This document shows, in pieces, positions 1 through 8,548 of a stretch of 64,000 bases of DNA. The DNA is from Alphaproteobacteria bacterium. Lineage in GTDB: Bacteria > Pseudomonadota > Alphaproteobacteria > Rhodobacterales > Rhodobacteraceae. The stretch's first letter is position 1. Every line of letters begins with the position of its first letter. The stretch covers positions 1 through 64,000 of the forward strand of contig JAUILL010000007.1 in NCBI GenBank assembly GCA_030433335.1. Reading direction: 5' to 3'. The notes beneath the pieces were generated by a model. It was not told the DNA's origin, searched no databases, and saw only the letters and a program-made list of their open reading frames with translations. A program made the position numbers and the translations under genes.

Positions 1-125
1 CAGTTTCGCTCGCCTCAAGGATTGGCGGCGGGTCGCAACACGCTACGACAGGTGTCCGAAGGTCTTCCTGTCAGCATGCGCATTAGCGGCAGTCGTCATG
101 TTCTGGTTATGAATCCTGACCCTAG
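1..125 (+). mobile_element. right end of an IS5-family insertion sequence (partial)
   Basis: The first 112 bases encode the end of an IS5-type transposase. The bases after its stop (about 111-125, GAATCCTGACCCTAG) have the look of a terminal inverted repeat. The left end lies outside the window, so neither the repeat pair nor the target duplication can be checked. The element stops about 12 bases before the start codon of the SH3-domain gene. Family assignment is from the protein tail; the exact boundary is an inference. Confidence 0.6.
2..112 (+). CDS. IS5-family transposase, C-terminal fragment
   Basis: This is the last 36 codons of a gene that begins before the window. The peptide contains RLKDWRRVATRYDR followed by a hydrophobic tail ending in VVMFWL and a TGA stop. 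The pattern WRR-ATRYD followed by a hydrophobic tail is typical of the C-terminus of DDE transposases of the IS5 family (IS427/IS1031-like groups). The DDE catalytic residues would be upstream and are not visible. Another frame is also open to position 129, but only this one gives a recognisable family signature. Confidence 0.7.
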   Translation, partial: SFARLKDWRRVATRYDRCPKVFLSACALAAVVMFWL

Positions 126-136
126 GTAAATTGACA

Positions 137-670
137 ATGTGGCGCTTAATCGTCGTGACTTTTGCATTTTTGGCATTTGCTCTTTACGAGTTAAGTGGAG
201 GGAGTAATTTCCAGCCACAGGTAGCCACCGCCAAGGTGCAGCATCTGACCCCGCTGAAAACGGCGAAAGCCGAAGCTATCGTTCCGGATATCCCTGTGAT
301 GGGGATGCGTAAGCCTGAGCCCAAGAAACAGGTCGATATCACCCTCGCCAGCATGGATATTCCGGCAGACACTCCTGCAATGATGCGGGAAGTGACCGCC
401 GTTGACGCGACCGTGATGCCGGTTGTGGCGGTCGATACCGCGCTTACTGATACGGAGGTGTCTACCCGTGATATTCGTAAGGTGACCGGACGCCGCGTGA
501 ATATGCGTCAGGGGCCGGGTACGCAGTTCAGCGTTGTGTCCAGCCTGGGGGCCGGTGACGAGGTTGAGGTTTTGCAAACGCCTGGAAATGGCTGGCTCAA
601 ATTGCAGGTTGTATCAACAGGTCGCATCGGCTGGATGGCAGATTGGCTTGTTAGCGAAGCTGCTCAGTAA
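137..670 (+). CDS. membrane-anchored SH3-domain protein
   Basis: This 177-residue protein begins with a single hydrophobic segment (about residues 3-18), which is a signal anchor or signal peptide. A long, low-complexity region rich in Val, Ala and Thr follows, and a bacterial SH3 domain fills the last 65 residues. The SH3 core is visible as RRVNMRQGPGTQFSVV followed by GDEVEVL and GWLKL. Such domains usually bind cell-wall peptides in the periplasm. ATG at 137 is preferred over TTG at 131 because the hydrophobic segment then starts at once. No clear ribosome binding site is seen, and an IS end lies directly upstream, so the native promoter may have been displaced. Confidence 0.75.
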   Translation: MWRLIVVTFAFLAFALYELSGGSNFQPQVATAKVQHLTPLKTAKAEAIVPDIPVMGMRKPEPKKQVDITLASMDIPADTPAMMREVTAVDATVMPVVAVDTALTDTEVSTRDIRKVTGRRVNMRQGPGTQFSVVSSLGAGDEVEVLQTPGNGWLKLQVVSTGRIGWMADWLVSEAAQ

Positions 671-729
671 ACCACACATTGATTCCCTCGGATCGTGCCG
701 TCATGGTGCCGCCAAGTTTTGGAGGTTAC

Positions 730-1560
730 ATGGCGGCACGTTCTATTCTGATCACAGGCAGTTCCAGCGGCATCGGATACGCCGCAGCGCATGACCTGAA
801 GGCGCGGGGATGGCGGGTTTTCGCGTCTTGCCGCAAGCCCGAGGATTGCGCGCGCCTGAAGTCCGAAGGCTTCGAAGCGCCGCAGTTGGACTATACGGAT
901 CCGGCCTCAATCCGCTCTGCTCTGGCAGAAGTGCTGGAGGCAACGGGCGGCACTCTGGACGCTCTCTATAATAATGGCGCATTCGCGCTACCCGGCGCGG
1001 TCGAGGATTTGCCTCGCGGCGGTTTGGAAGAGTTGTTCCAGACCAACCTTTTTGGCCCCCATGATTTGACGCAACTGGTCCTGCCCATCATGCGCAAGCA
1101 AGGCCACGGGCGGATCGTGAACTGTTCTTCGGTGCTGGGTTTGGTCGCAATGCCGTGGCGCGGGGCCTACGTCAGCAGCAAATTCGCGATGGAGGGCCTG
1201 ACCGACGTGCTCCGTCTCGAAATGCGCGGCAGCGGCATCCATGTAATCCTGATCGAGCCAGGTCCGATCACTTCGAAAATCCGGCAGAATGCGATCCCCA
1301 AGTTCGAGAAATGGATCGATTGGGAAAGCTCGCCGCGTGCCGATCAATACCGCAGCCAGCTGCGGAAACGCCTGTACGAAGACCGTGGCCCCGACAAGTT
1401 CGAGCTGCCCGCCAGCGCTGTCACCAAGAAGCTGATCCATGCGCTCGAGGCGGAAACCCCCCATCCACGCTATTTCGTGACCACACCCACCTATATTGGC
1501 AACGTTCTTCGGCGTATCCTGCCCACACGACTTTTGGACAGGGTGACCGCAGGAGGCTGA
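730..1560 (+). CDS. SDR-family oxidoreductase
   Basis: This is a 276-residue classical short-chain dehydrogenase/reductase. The Rossmann nucleotide-binding motif TGSSSGIG is at residues 9-16, the structural NNG motif at 81-83, a catalytic serine near 133-134 and the YVSSK catalytic pair at Tyr147/Lys151. An Arg after the second beta strand region (RVFASCRK) suggests NADP(H) preference, though the substrate cannot be told. The start at 730 is chosen because GGAGG at 721-725 sits just upstream; an in-frame ATG at 679 has no such site and would add a tail ahead of the first beta strand. Confidence 0.9.
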   Translation: MAARSILITGSSSGIGYAAAHDLKARGWRVFASCRKPEDCARLKSEGFEAPQLDYTDPASIRSALAEVLEATGGTLDALYNNGAFALPGAVEDLPRGGLEELFQTNLFGPHDLTQLVLPIMRKQGHGRIVNCSSVLGLVAMPWRGAYVSSKFAMEGLTDVLRLEMRGSGIHVILIEPGPITSKIRQNAIPKFEKWIDWESSPRADQYRSQLRKRLYEDRGPDKFELPASAVTKKLIHALEAETPHPRYFVTTPTYIGNVLRRILPTRLLDRVTAGG

Positions 1561-1627
1561 GGCAAAATGCGTGTTCGCTTTTTGACGCAAACCCCCTATC
1601 TGCGGGAAAACCTCAAAGGAACCAATT

Positions 1628-1840
1628 ATGGCCAATGATCCACTGTTTTACGTCGTAGCGATCGCGTGCTTGATCGTTCTGGGCATCCTGATGTTCGGGA
1701 TCGGGAGTTTCGCTAAGGGCGGTGAGTTCAATCGGAAACACGCCAACCGCATCATGCAGTACCGCGTCGCGGCGCAGTTTGTGGCGGTGATTCTGATCGT
1801 CGGCTTCGTTTACATCCGTCAGAAATTCGGAGGGCAGTGA
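1628..1840 (+). CDS. HIG1-domain twin-transmembrane small protein
   Basis: This 70-residue protein has two hydrophobic helices (about 7-27 and 47-64) separated by a short polar loop with GGEFNRKHANRIMQYRV. That is the pattern of HIG_1_N (hypoxia-induced gene 1) proteins, annotated in Rhodobacterales as twin-transmembrane small proteins. Mitochondrial relatives associate with cytochrome c oxidase; a similar inner-membrane role here is inference. A Shine-Dalgarno-like AAAGGA lies upstream. The stop codon overlaps the ATG of the next gene (TGATG), so the two are probably translationally coupled. Confidence 0.8.
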   Translation: MANDPLFYVVAIACLIVLGILMFGIGSFAKGGEFNRKHANRIMQYRVAAQFVAVILIVGFVYIRQKFGGQ

Positions 1841-2412
1841 TGGTTGTTCTAAATAAAATCTACACCAAAACCGGCGATGCGGGCGAAACCGCGCTGGGAA
1901 ATGGCAGCCGTGTGGCCAAGCATTCGCTGCGCGTGACCGCGTACGGCACCTCGGACGAGTTGAACTCTGTGATCGGTGTCGCGCGTCTGCATGCCGAGGG
2001 CGCTATGGACGAGCGCTTGATGCGCATTCAGAACGACCTCTTTGATTTGGGCGCGGATCTGTGTCGTCCCGATATGGCCAAGGATGCGGAGTCCGAGTAT
2101 CCGCCGCTGCGGATGATTGATGCGCAGGTCTCGCGTCTGGAAATTGAAATCGACGAGATGAACGCCGATCTGGCTCCGCTGCGCAGCTTTGTTCTGCCGG
2201 GTGGCAGCGCTCTGGCGGCGCATCTGCATGTGTGCCGTACCGTTGCGCGTCGCGCAGAGCGTCTGGCTGTCGAGCTTTCGGGCGTGGAAGAGGTCAACCC
2301 TGCTGCGGTCAAATACCTGAACCGTCTGAGTGACTGGTTCTTTGTGGCCTCGCGGGCGGCGAACCAAAACGGCGCGGGTGATGTCCTGTGGGTGCCGGGC
2401 GCCAATCGGTGA
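1840..2412 (+). CDS. pduO: PduO-type cob(I)alamin adenosyltransferase
   Basis: This 190-residue protein begins with the family hallmark KIYTKTGDAGETALGNG, an ATP-binding segment, and has GTSDELNSVIG shortly after. The Arg-rich helix RTVARRAERLA and the terminal YLNRLSDWFFVASR are also characteristic. It transfers the adenosyl group of ATP to cob(I)alamin, making coenzyme B12 for mutases or ribonucleotide reductase. ATG at 1840 overlaps the preceding stop and follows a good GGAGGG site, so it is preferred over GTG at 1837. The neighbouring electron-transfer flavoprotein genes could supply electrons for cobalt reduction, but that link is speculative. Confidence 0.93.
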   Translation: MVVLNKIYTKTGDAGETALGNGSRVAKHSLRVTAYGTSDELNSVIGVARLHAEGAMDERLMRIQNDLFDLGADLCRPDMAKDAESEYPPLRMIDAQVSRLEIEIDEMNADLAPLRSFVLPGGSALAAHLHVCRTVARRAERLAVELSGVEEVNPAAVKYLNRLSDWFFVASRAANQNGAGDVLWVPGANR

Positions 2413-2443
2413 ACTGCACGCTTGCGGAACGCCAAGCGCTGAT

Positions 2444-2466
2444 GAGTATTTAGGCAAAGCGGAAAG
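2444..2466 (+). repeat. gene-end motif, copy 1
   Basis: A 23-bp motif beginning GAGTATTT and followed by GGCAAAGCGGAAAG, 31 bases after the adenosyltransferase stop codon. It matches three other copies in this window (near 5491, 14758 and, inverted, 19084), each placed after a gene in the same orientation. The remaining intergenic space to etfB shows no other gene. Confidence 0.55.
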
Positions 2467-2677
2467 CAGGAAACTGGGCAGATTCGTCGCATGGGACCAT
2501 GGGACACCTCGCTTTGAGAACTGCGCTGCAGCATAAATCATTCGAAACGCGGCGTCCGATGGCGCTAACGTGACGTTTTTGCTCTGTTTCGGCCTGATCT
2601 GAATCGTTATCAAGGCCGAGACGAACGGGATAAGGGCACGGTTGAGTGTCCGTGAACTCAATGGGAGAGACACGCAA

Positions 2678-3436
2678 ATGAAGGTTTTGGTGCCTGTCAA
2701 ACGCGTGATCGACTACAACGTGAAGGTTCGCGTAAAAGCGGACGGTTCGGGTGTCGATCTCGCCAACGTAAAGATGTCGATGAACCCCTTCGACGAGATT
2801 GCCGTCGAAGAGGCCATCCGTCTGAAGGAAGCCGGCAAAGCCGAAGAGATCGTTGTTGTCTCGATCGGTGTAAAGCAGAGCCAGGAAACCCTGCGTACTG
2901 CTCTGGCGATGGGCGCGGACCGCGCGATCCTCGTGACCGCAGCGGATGATGTCCACACCGACATCGAGCCTCTGGCCGTGGCGAAAATCCTGGCGAAAAT
3001 CGTCGAAGAAGAAGCCCCTGGTCTGGTGATCTGTGGCAAGCAGGCCATCGACAACGACATGAACGCAACCGGTCAGATGCTGTCGGCTCTGCTGGGTTGG
3101 GGTCAGGCGACTTTTGCATCGGAGGTCGAAGTCGACGGCGATGCAGCCAAAGTCACCCGCGAAGTGGATGGCGGTCTGCAGACCATCAGCGTCAAACTGC
3201 CCGCAGTCATCACCGCAGACCTGCGTCTGAACGAGCCTCGCTATGCGTCGCTGCCCAACATTATGAAGGCAAAGAAGAAGCCTTTGGATGAGAAGACAGC
3301 TGCAGACTACGGCGTCGACACCACTCCCCGCCTGACCATCGTGAAAACCGGTGAGCCTGCGGCACGTGAAGCCGGCATCAAGGTGGGTTCGGTTGACGAG
3401 CTGGTGGCGAAACTCAAAGAAGCAGGAGCTGTATAA
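2678..3436 (+). CDS. etfB: electron transfer flavoprotein beta subunit
   Basis: This 252-residue protein starts with [19 protein letters not shown] and has the conserved [12 protein letters not shown] segment and the [11 protein letters not shown] region, as expected of EtfB (usual length near 250). The alpha/beta heterodimer carries electrons from acyl-CoA dehydrogenases and other flavoenzymes to ETF-ubiquinone oxidoreductase. EtfB binds AMP structurally while EtfA carries most of the FAD site. ATG at 2678 gives the conserved N-terminus; GGGAG lies 8-15 bases upstream. Its TAA overlaps the start of etfA (TAATG), indicating an operon with coupled translation. Confidence 0.96.
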   Translation: MKVLVPVKRVIDYNVKVRVKADGSGVDLANVKMSMNPFDEIAVEEAIRLKEAGKAEEIVVVSIGVKQSQETLRTALAMGADRAILVTAADDVHTDIEPLAVAKILAKIVEEEAPGLVICGKQAIDNDMNATGQMLSALLGWGQATFASEVEVDGDAAKVTREVDGGLQTISVKLPAVITADLRLNEPRYASLPNIMKAKKKPLDEKTAADYGVDTTPRLTIVKTGEPAAREAGIKVGSVDELVAKLKEAGAV

Positions 3437-4362
3437 TGGCTGTTCTTCTGATCGCAGAAGTTGCGGGCGGCGCACTGGCCGTTGACGCAACCGCAAAGGC
3501 CCTGACCGCCGCCAAGGCGATGGGCGATGTGACCATTCTGGTGGCTGGCGAAGGTGTTGCCGGTGCTGGCGCAGCGGCGGCCACTCTCGACGGCGCGGCC
3601 AAGGTTCTGGTGGCTGACGACGCGGCTTATGGCCACGATCTGGCGGAAAACCTGGCGGATCTGGTGATCTCGTTGGCTGGTGACTACAGCCACATCGTTG
3701 CCCCCTCGACCGCGACCGCGAAAAACGCGATGCCCCGCATTGCCGCGCTTCTGGACGTTATGATCCTGAGCGATGTTAGCGGTGTTGTGGACGCAGACAC
3801 GTTCGAGCGTCCGATCTACGCGGGCAATGCGATCCAGACCGTGAAATCTGGCGACGCGACCAAAGTTATCACCATCCGGACCTCGACCTTTGACGCTGCG
3901 GGTCAAGGCGGTTCGGCAGCGGTCGAGACCATTTCCGGCGCAGGCGACAAAGGCCTGTCCTCGTGGGTTGAAGACAAGCTGGCGGAAAGCGATCGCCCCG
4001 AGCTGACCTCGGCTGGCATCGTAGTGTCGGGTGGCCGTGGCGTCGGTTCCGAAGAGAACTTCGCCATGATCGAGAAGCTGGCAGACAAGCTGAACGCCGC
4101 TGTTGGCGCATCGCGCGCCGCAGTCGACTCGGGCTTTGCGCCGAACGACTGGCAGGTTGGCCAGACCGGCAAGGTCGTCGCGCCCGAACTCTACGTCGCT
4201 GTCGGCATCTCGGGTGCGATCCAGCACCTTGCTGGTATGAAGGACTCCAAGGTCATTGTCGCGATCAACAAAGACGAAGAAGCCCCGATCTTCCAGGTCG
4301 CGGACTTCGGTCTGGTCGCCGACCTGTTCGAAGCTGTGCCTGAGCTAACCGAAAAGCTTTGA
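3436..4362 (+). CDS. etfA: electron transfer flavoprotein alpha subunit
   Basis: This 308-residue protein matches EtfA in length and layout. The N-terminal half is Ala-rich, and the C-terminal FAD domain is seen as [34 protein letters not shown] and the VGISGAIQH motif, with [15 protein letters not shown] near the end. It pairs with EtfB to pass electrons from fatty-acid and amino-acid oxidation to the quinone pool. The start overlaps the etfB stop by one base. A strong intrinsic terminator follows, so etfBA is likely a two-gene unit. Confidence 0.96.
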   Translation: MAVLLIAEVAGGALAVDATAKALTAAKAMGDVTILVAGEGVAGAGAAAATLDGAAKVLVADDAAYGHDLAENLADLVISLAGDYSHIVAPSTATAKNAMPRIAALLDVMILSDVSGVVDADTFERPIYAGNAIQTVKSGDATKVITIRTSTFDAAGQGGSAAVETISGAGDKGLSSWVEDKLAESDRPELTSAGIVVSGGRGVGSEENFAMIEKLADKLNAAVGASRAAVDSGFAPNDWQVGQTGKVVAPELYVAVGISGAIQHLAGMKDSKVIVAINKDEEAPIFQVADFGLVADLFEAVPELTEKL

Positions 4363-4387
4363 TCGCTTCGATTTTTTGAAACGCATC

Positions 4388-4416
4388 AAAGGCTCGCCGA
4401 TTGGCGGGCCTTTTTC
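4388..4416 (+). terminator. intrinsic terminator after etfA
   Basis: AAGGCTCGCC (4389-4398) pairs with GGCGGGCCTT (4403-4412), with one G-U pair and a GATT loop, and is followed by a run of T. It closes the etfBA unit. Confidence 0.9.
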
Positions 4417-4514
4417 CTTTACTAGGGGTAGGCATTGCGTGGCCGCGCAAGAAAAAATCGTGACCGGTATGGTTGAGATAATGATAGAACCCATGTGTCG
4501 GGCGGGCATCGAAG

Positions 4515-4530
4515 CGCCCTTGCAAGGGCG
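4515..4530. promoter_or_regulatory. 16-bp perfect palindrome upstream of hbd
   Basis: CGCCCTTGCAAGGGCG is a perfect inverted repeat with no spacer, 45 bases before the hbd start codon. It could be an operator for a dimeric regulator with a TTGCAA core. A spacer-less repeat makes a poor RNA hairpin, which favours a protein-binding site. The regulator is unknown. Confidence 0.45.
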
Positions 4531-4575
4531 TCGGGGGCGGTCCATCCTCTGGCGGAAACCACAGGAGACCCTTCT

Positions 4576-5451
4576 ATGGAAGTGAAAAAAGTCGGTATTG
4601 TCGGTGCAGGCCAAATGGGGAACGGCATCGCCCACGTATGCGCGCTTGCGGGCTACGAGGTGCTGGTGAACGACATTTCCCAGGAAGCGTTGGACCGTGG
4701 CATTGCGACCGTGTGCAAGAATCTGGACCGTCAGGTCAGCCGCGACAAGATCAGCGAAGCAGAGCGCGATGAGGCGATGGGCCGGATCGGGACGACTTTG
4801 CAGTTGAAAGACTTGGGTCAGACCGATCTGGTGATCGAAGCCGCCACCGAGCGCGAAACGGTCAAGGTCGCGATTTTCGAGGATCTGGTCCCGCATTTGC
4901 AGCCGCATACGATCCTGACGTCGAACACCTCTTCAATCTCGATCACCCGACTGGCCAGCCGGACCGACCGCCCCGAGAAGTTCATGGGTTTCCACTTTAT
5001 GAACCCCGTGCCGATCATGCAGCTGGTCGAACTGATCCGCGGCATCGCGACCGACGAAGAGACCTATAAATCCTGCCTGCAGGTGGTCGAGAATTTGGGC
5101 AAGACCGCGGCGAGCGCCGAAGATTTCCCTGCGTTTATCGTGAACCGGATTCTGATGCCGATGATCAACGAGGCCGTTTACACTCTGTACGAAGGGGTTG
5201 GGAACGTCCGGTCGATTGACGAGTCGATGAAGCTAGGGGCCAATCACCCGATGGGGCCGCTGGAACTGGCGGACTTTATCGGTTTGGACACCTGTTTGGC
5301 GATCATGAACGTGTTGCACGATGGTTTGGCGGACACGAAGTACCGGCCTTGCCCGTTGCTGACCAAGTATGTCGAAGCCGGATGGTTGGGGCGCAAGAGC
5401 CAGCGGGGCTTCTACGATTATCGGGGCGAGACGCCTGTTCCGACACGGTGA
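4576..5451 (+). CDS. hbd: 3-hydroxybutyryl-CoA dehydrogenase
   Basis: This 291-residue protein is of normal length for the family. The NAD-binding motif GAGQMGNGIAH is near the N-terminus. The catalytic region reads FHFMNPVPIMQLVELI, with the active-site His, and the C-terminal domain contains DFPAFIVNRILMPMINEA and the HPMGPLELADFIGLD signature. It interconverts 3-hydroxybutyryl-CoA and acetoacetyl-CoA in fatty-acid or polyhydroxybutyrate metabolism. ATG at 4576 follows AGGAG at 4563-4567. Its position behind etfBA fits beta-oxidation, but a terminator separates them, so it probably has its own promoter near the palindrome at 4515. Confidence 0.95.
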   Translation: MEVKKVGIVGAGQMGNGIAHVCALAGYEVLVNDISQEALDRGIATVCKNLDRQVSRDKISEAERDEAMGRIGTTLQLKDLGQTDLVIEAATERETVKVAIFEDLVPHLQPHTILTSNTSSISITRLASRTDRPEKFMGFHFMNPVPIMQLVELIRGIATDEETYKSCLQVVENLGKTAASAEDFPAFIVNRILMPMINEAVYTLYEGVGNVRSIDESMKLGANHPMGPLELADFIGLDTCLAIMNVLHDGLADTKYRPCPLLTKYVEAGWLGRKSQRGFYDYRGETPVPTR

Positions 5452-5454
5452 TTT

Positions 5455-5480
5455 AAGGGGCCTGAGCGGCCCCTTTTTTG
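5455..5480 (+). terminator. intrinsic terminator after hbd
   Basis: AAGGGGCC (5455-5462) pairs perfectly with GGCCCCTT (5468-5475) around TGAGC, followed by six T. It lies only 4 bases beyond the hbd stop. Confidence 0.9.
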
Positions 5481-5490
5481 CCTCCGGCGG

Positions 5491-5511
5491 GGGTATTTTA
5501 CCAAGGAGAAG
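5491..5511 (+). repeat. gene-end motif, copy 2
   Basis: GGGTATTTTACCAAGGAGAA, preceded by CCTCCGGCGG, sits between the hbd terminator and the end of the convergent asparaginase gene. It resembles the copies at 2444, 14758 and 19084 and is oriented like hbd. Confidence 0.5.
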
Positions 5512-5512
5512 A

Positions 5513-6511
5513 TCAGGCGAGCAGACCTTTGGCCGGTTGGATGACTGCAGCGTCGATTCCGCGCCAGTTTTTCTGGATTTTGTTCAGGCGGGTTTGAGCA
5601 AGAGGGTGGTTCGGGTCCAGAACGCCTAGTCGAGCCAAGAGTGCCGCGATCGCGCATTCAGAGCCGCGCGTGCCGCCGTCCATAACCTTGAGCGCGATGC
5701 CGAGGCCTTTGTCCGGTAGCATCGCGACAAAGACCGCTTCGGCGCCAGTTTTGATTGCGACCGGCGAAGTGACAGCAGACATGAGTTCCGTGCAGGCGCG
5801 GCCCGTGCCAGCGACAAGTTCGGGGTGTTTGATCATGGCGTCGCGAAGGCGGACCTGTGCCTGACTGCGGGCGTCATTGCGCTGGTGGGCGGTGGCGAAG
5901 CTTGCCATCGCCTTGGCGAGGCCATGGACCGAGGTCGCGAAGTTCGGCGCTGAGCATCCGTCGATCCCGTAACCCGGACTTTCCATCTGCGTCACGCCCT
6001 CAAACGCGTCGCGGCAAGCGGTTTGAACGGGGTGCGTTGGATCGATGTATTCGCTCTGCCCGCCGAGGTGCTGATTGAGGGTCAGAAACCCCGTGTGCTT
6101 GCCCGAGCAGTTGTTGTGGAGTTGACAGGCCTGTTGCCCCGTATCGCGTAAATGGTGGCGGGTTTCAGTATCAGAAGGAGGCTGCACTCCGCAGAGCAGA
6201 TCGGTTTCGTTAAGCCCGATGGTGTCGAGCCATTTTGTCACGCGATCAGTATGTTGCGCCTGACCTTGGTGGGACGCGCAGGCCAGCGCGAGTTGTTCGG
6301 TGCCAAGGCCGACTGCGTCAGCGGCCCCTGATTCCAAAAGGGGCAAGGCTTGTATCATCTTGGCCGAGCTGCGCGGGAAAATGATCGTATCGGGATCGCC
6401 CCATGCCTCGGTGATTTGGCCGGTTCCGTCGCAAATGACCGCATGACCGTAGTGCACGCTTTCCAAAATTCCGTTGCGCCAGAGCTCTGCCAAAGGGGCG
6501 GGATTGTTCAT
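5513..6511 (-). CDS. asparaginase, rhizobial type (PF06089)
   Basis: This 332-residue protein belongs to the asparaginase II family first known from Rhizobium etli, which is unrelated to the E. coli enzymes. Recognisable segments are the N-terminal LAELWRNGILESVHYGHAV, the FPRSSAKMIQALPLLESGA motif with Ser and Lys, CASHQGQAQHT, and NNCSGKHTGFL. It hydrolyses asparagine to aspartate and ammonia, probably in the cytoplasm since no signal peptide is seen. ATG at 6511 is preferred over GTG at 6517 because the GGAG site at 6520-6523 is then 8 bases away. The C-terminus has GGTRGSECAIAALLARLG, also typical. Confidence 0.9.
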   Translation of the reverse strand: MNNPAPLAELWRNGILESVHYGHAVICDGTGQITEAWGDPDTIIFPRSSAKMIQALPLLESGAADAVGLGTEQLALACASHQGQAQHTDRVTKWLDTIGLNETDLLCGVQPPSDTETRHHLRDTGQQACQLHNNCSGKHTGFLTLNQHLGGQSEYIDPTHPVQTACRDAFEGVTQMESPGYGIDGCSAPNFATSVHGLAKAMASFATAHQRNDARSQAQVRLRDAMIKHPELVAGTGRACTELMSAVTSPVAIKTGAEAVFVAMLPDKGLGIALKVMDGGTRGSECAIAALLARLGVLDPNHPLAQTRLNKIQKNWRGIDAAVIQPAKGLLA

Positions 6512-6531
6512 ATTCACGACTCCGTTTGGTG

Positions 6532-6549
6532 ATGGCGGAAAGCCGCCAT
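6532..6549. other. perfect 7-bp hairpin upstream of asparaginase
   Basis: ATGGCGG pairs with CCGCCAT around an AAAG loop in the divergent gap between the asparaginase and IalB genes. No T run follows on either strand, so it is more likely a leader structure or operator than a terminator. Function unknown. Confidence 0.3.
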
Positions 6550-6684
6550 GGGGGCTTTATCCTTTAGGATGTTTTAAGCTACAGTCCGGTCGTCGAGATG
6601 CAAACGGTCCGCGTGCGAAAAGCATCAGCTTGTTGCGCAGGATAGACCGAAAAGAAGAGGCAAGTCAGCTTGGAGGCTGGACGT

Positions 6685-7215
6685 ATGAGATCATTATTCG
6701 CGCGTGGTGTCGTCGGGGCGCTTTTTGCTGTCTGCGCCGCGGGTGCGACGGCTCAGCAGGTTTCGAACAATCAGGTGGCGGCGAAAGAAGACTGGTACGT
6801 CTACACTGGTGAAAACCCCACCGAATGTTGGGCCGTGTCGATTCCGAAATCCGTTGTGAACACCCGTGACGGTCGCGAAGTCAACGCGACTCGCGGCGAG
6901 ATCCAGCTGATGGTGTTCTTCCGTCCTGCTCAGAATGTGCGCCAGCAGGTTGCCTTCTCTGGCGGCTATCCGTTCCGCGACGGGTCGACCGTGACGGTGG
7001 ATGTCGGCGGCACCAAGTTCGAGATGTTCACGCAAGGTGAGTGGGCTTGGCTGCCCAATCAGTCCGAAGATGACAAGATCGTCGCCGCAATGAAGCGTGG
7101 CGCAACCGCAACCGTGGTTGGCGTTTCGTCTCGTGGTACGACCACAACCGATACCTTCTCGTTGACCGGCTTCACTGCCGCGGTCGACGATGCAGCGACG
7201 CGCTGCAACCAGTAA
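6685..7215 (+). CDS. invasion-associated locus B (IalB) family protein
   Basis: This 176-residue exported protein has a signal peptide ending around ATAQ (residue 24). The body contains DWYVYTGENPTECWAVS, then a stretch on DGREV and GGYPFRDGSTVTVDVGG, and a C-terminal RGTTTTDTFSLTGFTAAV, matching the IalB family (PF06776). IalB was named from Bartonella, but free-living Rhodobacterales carry several copies, so a virulence role should not be assumed. Two Cys in the mature part could form a disulphide. ATG at 6685 follows GGAGG at 6672-6676. Confidence 0.82.
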   Translation: MRSLFARGVVGALFAVCAAGATAQQVSNNQVAAKEDWYVYTGENPTECWAVSIPKSVVNTRDGREVNATRGEIQLMVFFRPAQNVRQQVAFSGGYPFRDGSTVTVDVGGTKFEMFTQGEWAWLPNQSEDDKIVAAMKRGATATVVGVSSRGTTTTDTFSLTGFTAAVDDAATRCNQ

Positions 7216-7240
7216 GCGCGCCGCGCATAACTGCCATGAC

Positions 7241-7275
7241 AAGGGCCGGACACCACTGTGTTCGGTTCCTTTTGT
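7241..7275 (+). terminator. probable terminator after the IalB gene
   Basis: CCGGACAC (7246-7253) pairs with GTGTTCGG (7258-7265) with one G-U pair and a CACT loop, then TTCCTTTTGTG. The T tract is interrupted. Confidence 0.6.
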
Positions 7276-7327
7276 GTTTTTGTAACGAATCCGCTAAAAG
7301 GCGCGCTCAGCCCAAAGGATTAGCGCA

Positions 7328-8515
7328 ATGACGGCCTCTGCACCGATCACTCAAGACGTAATGACCATTCCCCGCAAGCTGCCCGAGGGCGGCAAAGTCA
7401 ACATCGTGGGGCAGACACGGGACCAGTTGCGCGAGTCGCTGCTGTCGATCGGCACGCCTGAAAAGCAGGCCAAGATGCGGGTGAATCAGATCTGGCAGTG
7501 GGTTTACCAGTGGGGCGTGCGCGATTTCGCTGAGATGACCAATCTCGCCAAGGCGTATCGCCAGCAGCTGGACGACAATTTCGTCATCGAAATCCCCGAG
7601 ATGGTCAGCAAGCAGGTGTCCTTGGATGGCACGCGCAAGTATCTGGTGCGTATCGCGGGCGGTCACGAGGTCGAGGTGGTGTACATCCCCGAGACCGATC
7701 GCGGCACGCTGTGCGTCAGTTCTCAGGTGGGTTGCACCCTGACATGTTCGTTCTGCCACACAGGCACGCAGAAGCTGGTGCGCAACCTGACTGCGGGCGA
7801 AATCGTGGGTCAGATCATGATGGCGCGTGACGATCTGGACGAATGGCCCCAGCCCGGTGTGGGCACTGGCGATGCAGGCCCGCGTTTGCTGTCTAACGTG
7901 GTTCTGATGGGCATGGGCGAGCCTCTGTACAACTTCGACAACGTGCGTGACGCGATGAAGATCGCGATGGATGGCGAGGGCATCAGCCTGTCGCGCCGCC
8001 GCATCACCTTGTCCACCAGTGGCGTTGTCCCCGAGATCGCCAAATGCGCCGAAGAAATTGGCTGTATGCTGGCCGTCAGCTTCCACGCAACCGAAGACGA
8101 GACCCGCGACAAGCTGGTTCCGATCAACAAGCGTTGGAACATCAAAGAGCTTCTGGACGCTCTGCGTGCTTATCCCAAGCTGTCGAACTCTGAGCGGATT
8201 ACCTTTGAATACGTGATGCTCAAGGACGTGAACGACACCGATGCGGATGCGCGTCGTCTGGTCAAACTGATCAAAGGCATCCCCGCCAAGATCAACCTGA
8301 TCCCGTTCAACGAATGGCCCGGTTCGCCCTATCAGCGTTCCGACTGGGAGCGGATCGAGGCATTCGCCGACATCATCTACAAGGCCGGTTACGCCAGCCC
8401 CATCCGGACGCCTCGCGGCGAGGACATTATGGCGGCCTGTGGCCAGCTGAAGTCCGCGACCGAGCGTGCCCGCAAGTCCCGCGCGCAGATCGAAGCGGAA
8501 ACACGCAACGGATAA
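7328..8515 (+). CDS. rlmN: 23S rRNA (adenine-C2)-methyltransferase RlmN
   Basis: This 395-residue radical-SAM enzyme has the cluster motif CTLTCSFC (Cys-x3-Cys-x2-Cys), [28 protein letters not shown], and a C-terminal [18 protein letters not shown] containing the methyl-carrying Cys region. It methylates C2 of A2503 in 23S rRNA and A37 of some tRNAs, and needs a 4Fe-4S cluster and SAM. The N-terminal accessory domain includes [15 protein letters not shown]-type sequence. AAAGGA lies 8 bases before the ATG. The gene appears monocistronic, since two inverted repeats separate it from the amidoligase pair. Confidence 0.96.
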   Translation: MTASAPITQDVMTIPRKLPEGGKVNIVGQTRDQLRESLLSIGTPEKQAKMRVNQIWQWVYQWGVRDFAEMTNLAKAYRQQLDDNFVIEIPEMVSKQVSLDGTRKYLVRIAGGHEVEVVYIPETDRGTLCVSSQVGCTLTCSFCHTGTQKLVRNLTAGEIVGQIMMARDDLDEWPQPGVGTGDAGPRLLSNVVLMGMGEPLYNFDNVRDAMKIAMDGEGISLSRRRITLSTSGVVPEIAKCAEEIGCMLAVSFHATEDETRDKLVPINKRWNIKELLDALRAYPKLSNSERITFEYVMLKDVNDTDADARRLVKLIKGIPAKINLIPFNEWPGSPYQRSDWERIEAFADIIYKAGYASPIRTPRGEDIMAACGQLKSATERARKSRAQIEAETRNG

Positions 8516-8520
8516 AACTG

Positions 8521-8533
8521 CGACAGTCTGTCG
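8521..8533. promoter_or_regulatory. 13-bp palindrome after rlmN
   Basis: CGACAGTCTGTCG is a perfect inverted repeat with a single central base, 5 bases after the rlmN stop and 55 bases before the amidoligase start. With a one-base centre it is better read as a protein-binding site than as a hairpin. Confidence 0.35.
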
Positions 8534-8548
8534 TGGAACTAATTCCAA

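Noticed and set aside
1-129. Open frame from base 1 ending at TAA 127-129
   Set aside because: The frame starting at base 2 gives a clear IS5-type transposase ending, while this one matches no family I recognise.
131-136. TTGACA as an outward -35 made by the IS insertion
   Set aside because: No matching -10 is seen at proper spacing, and the position is directly before the start codon.
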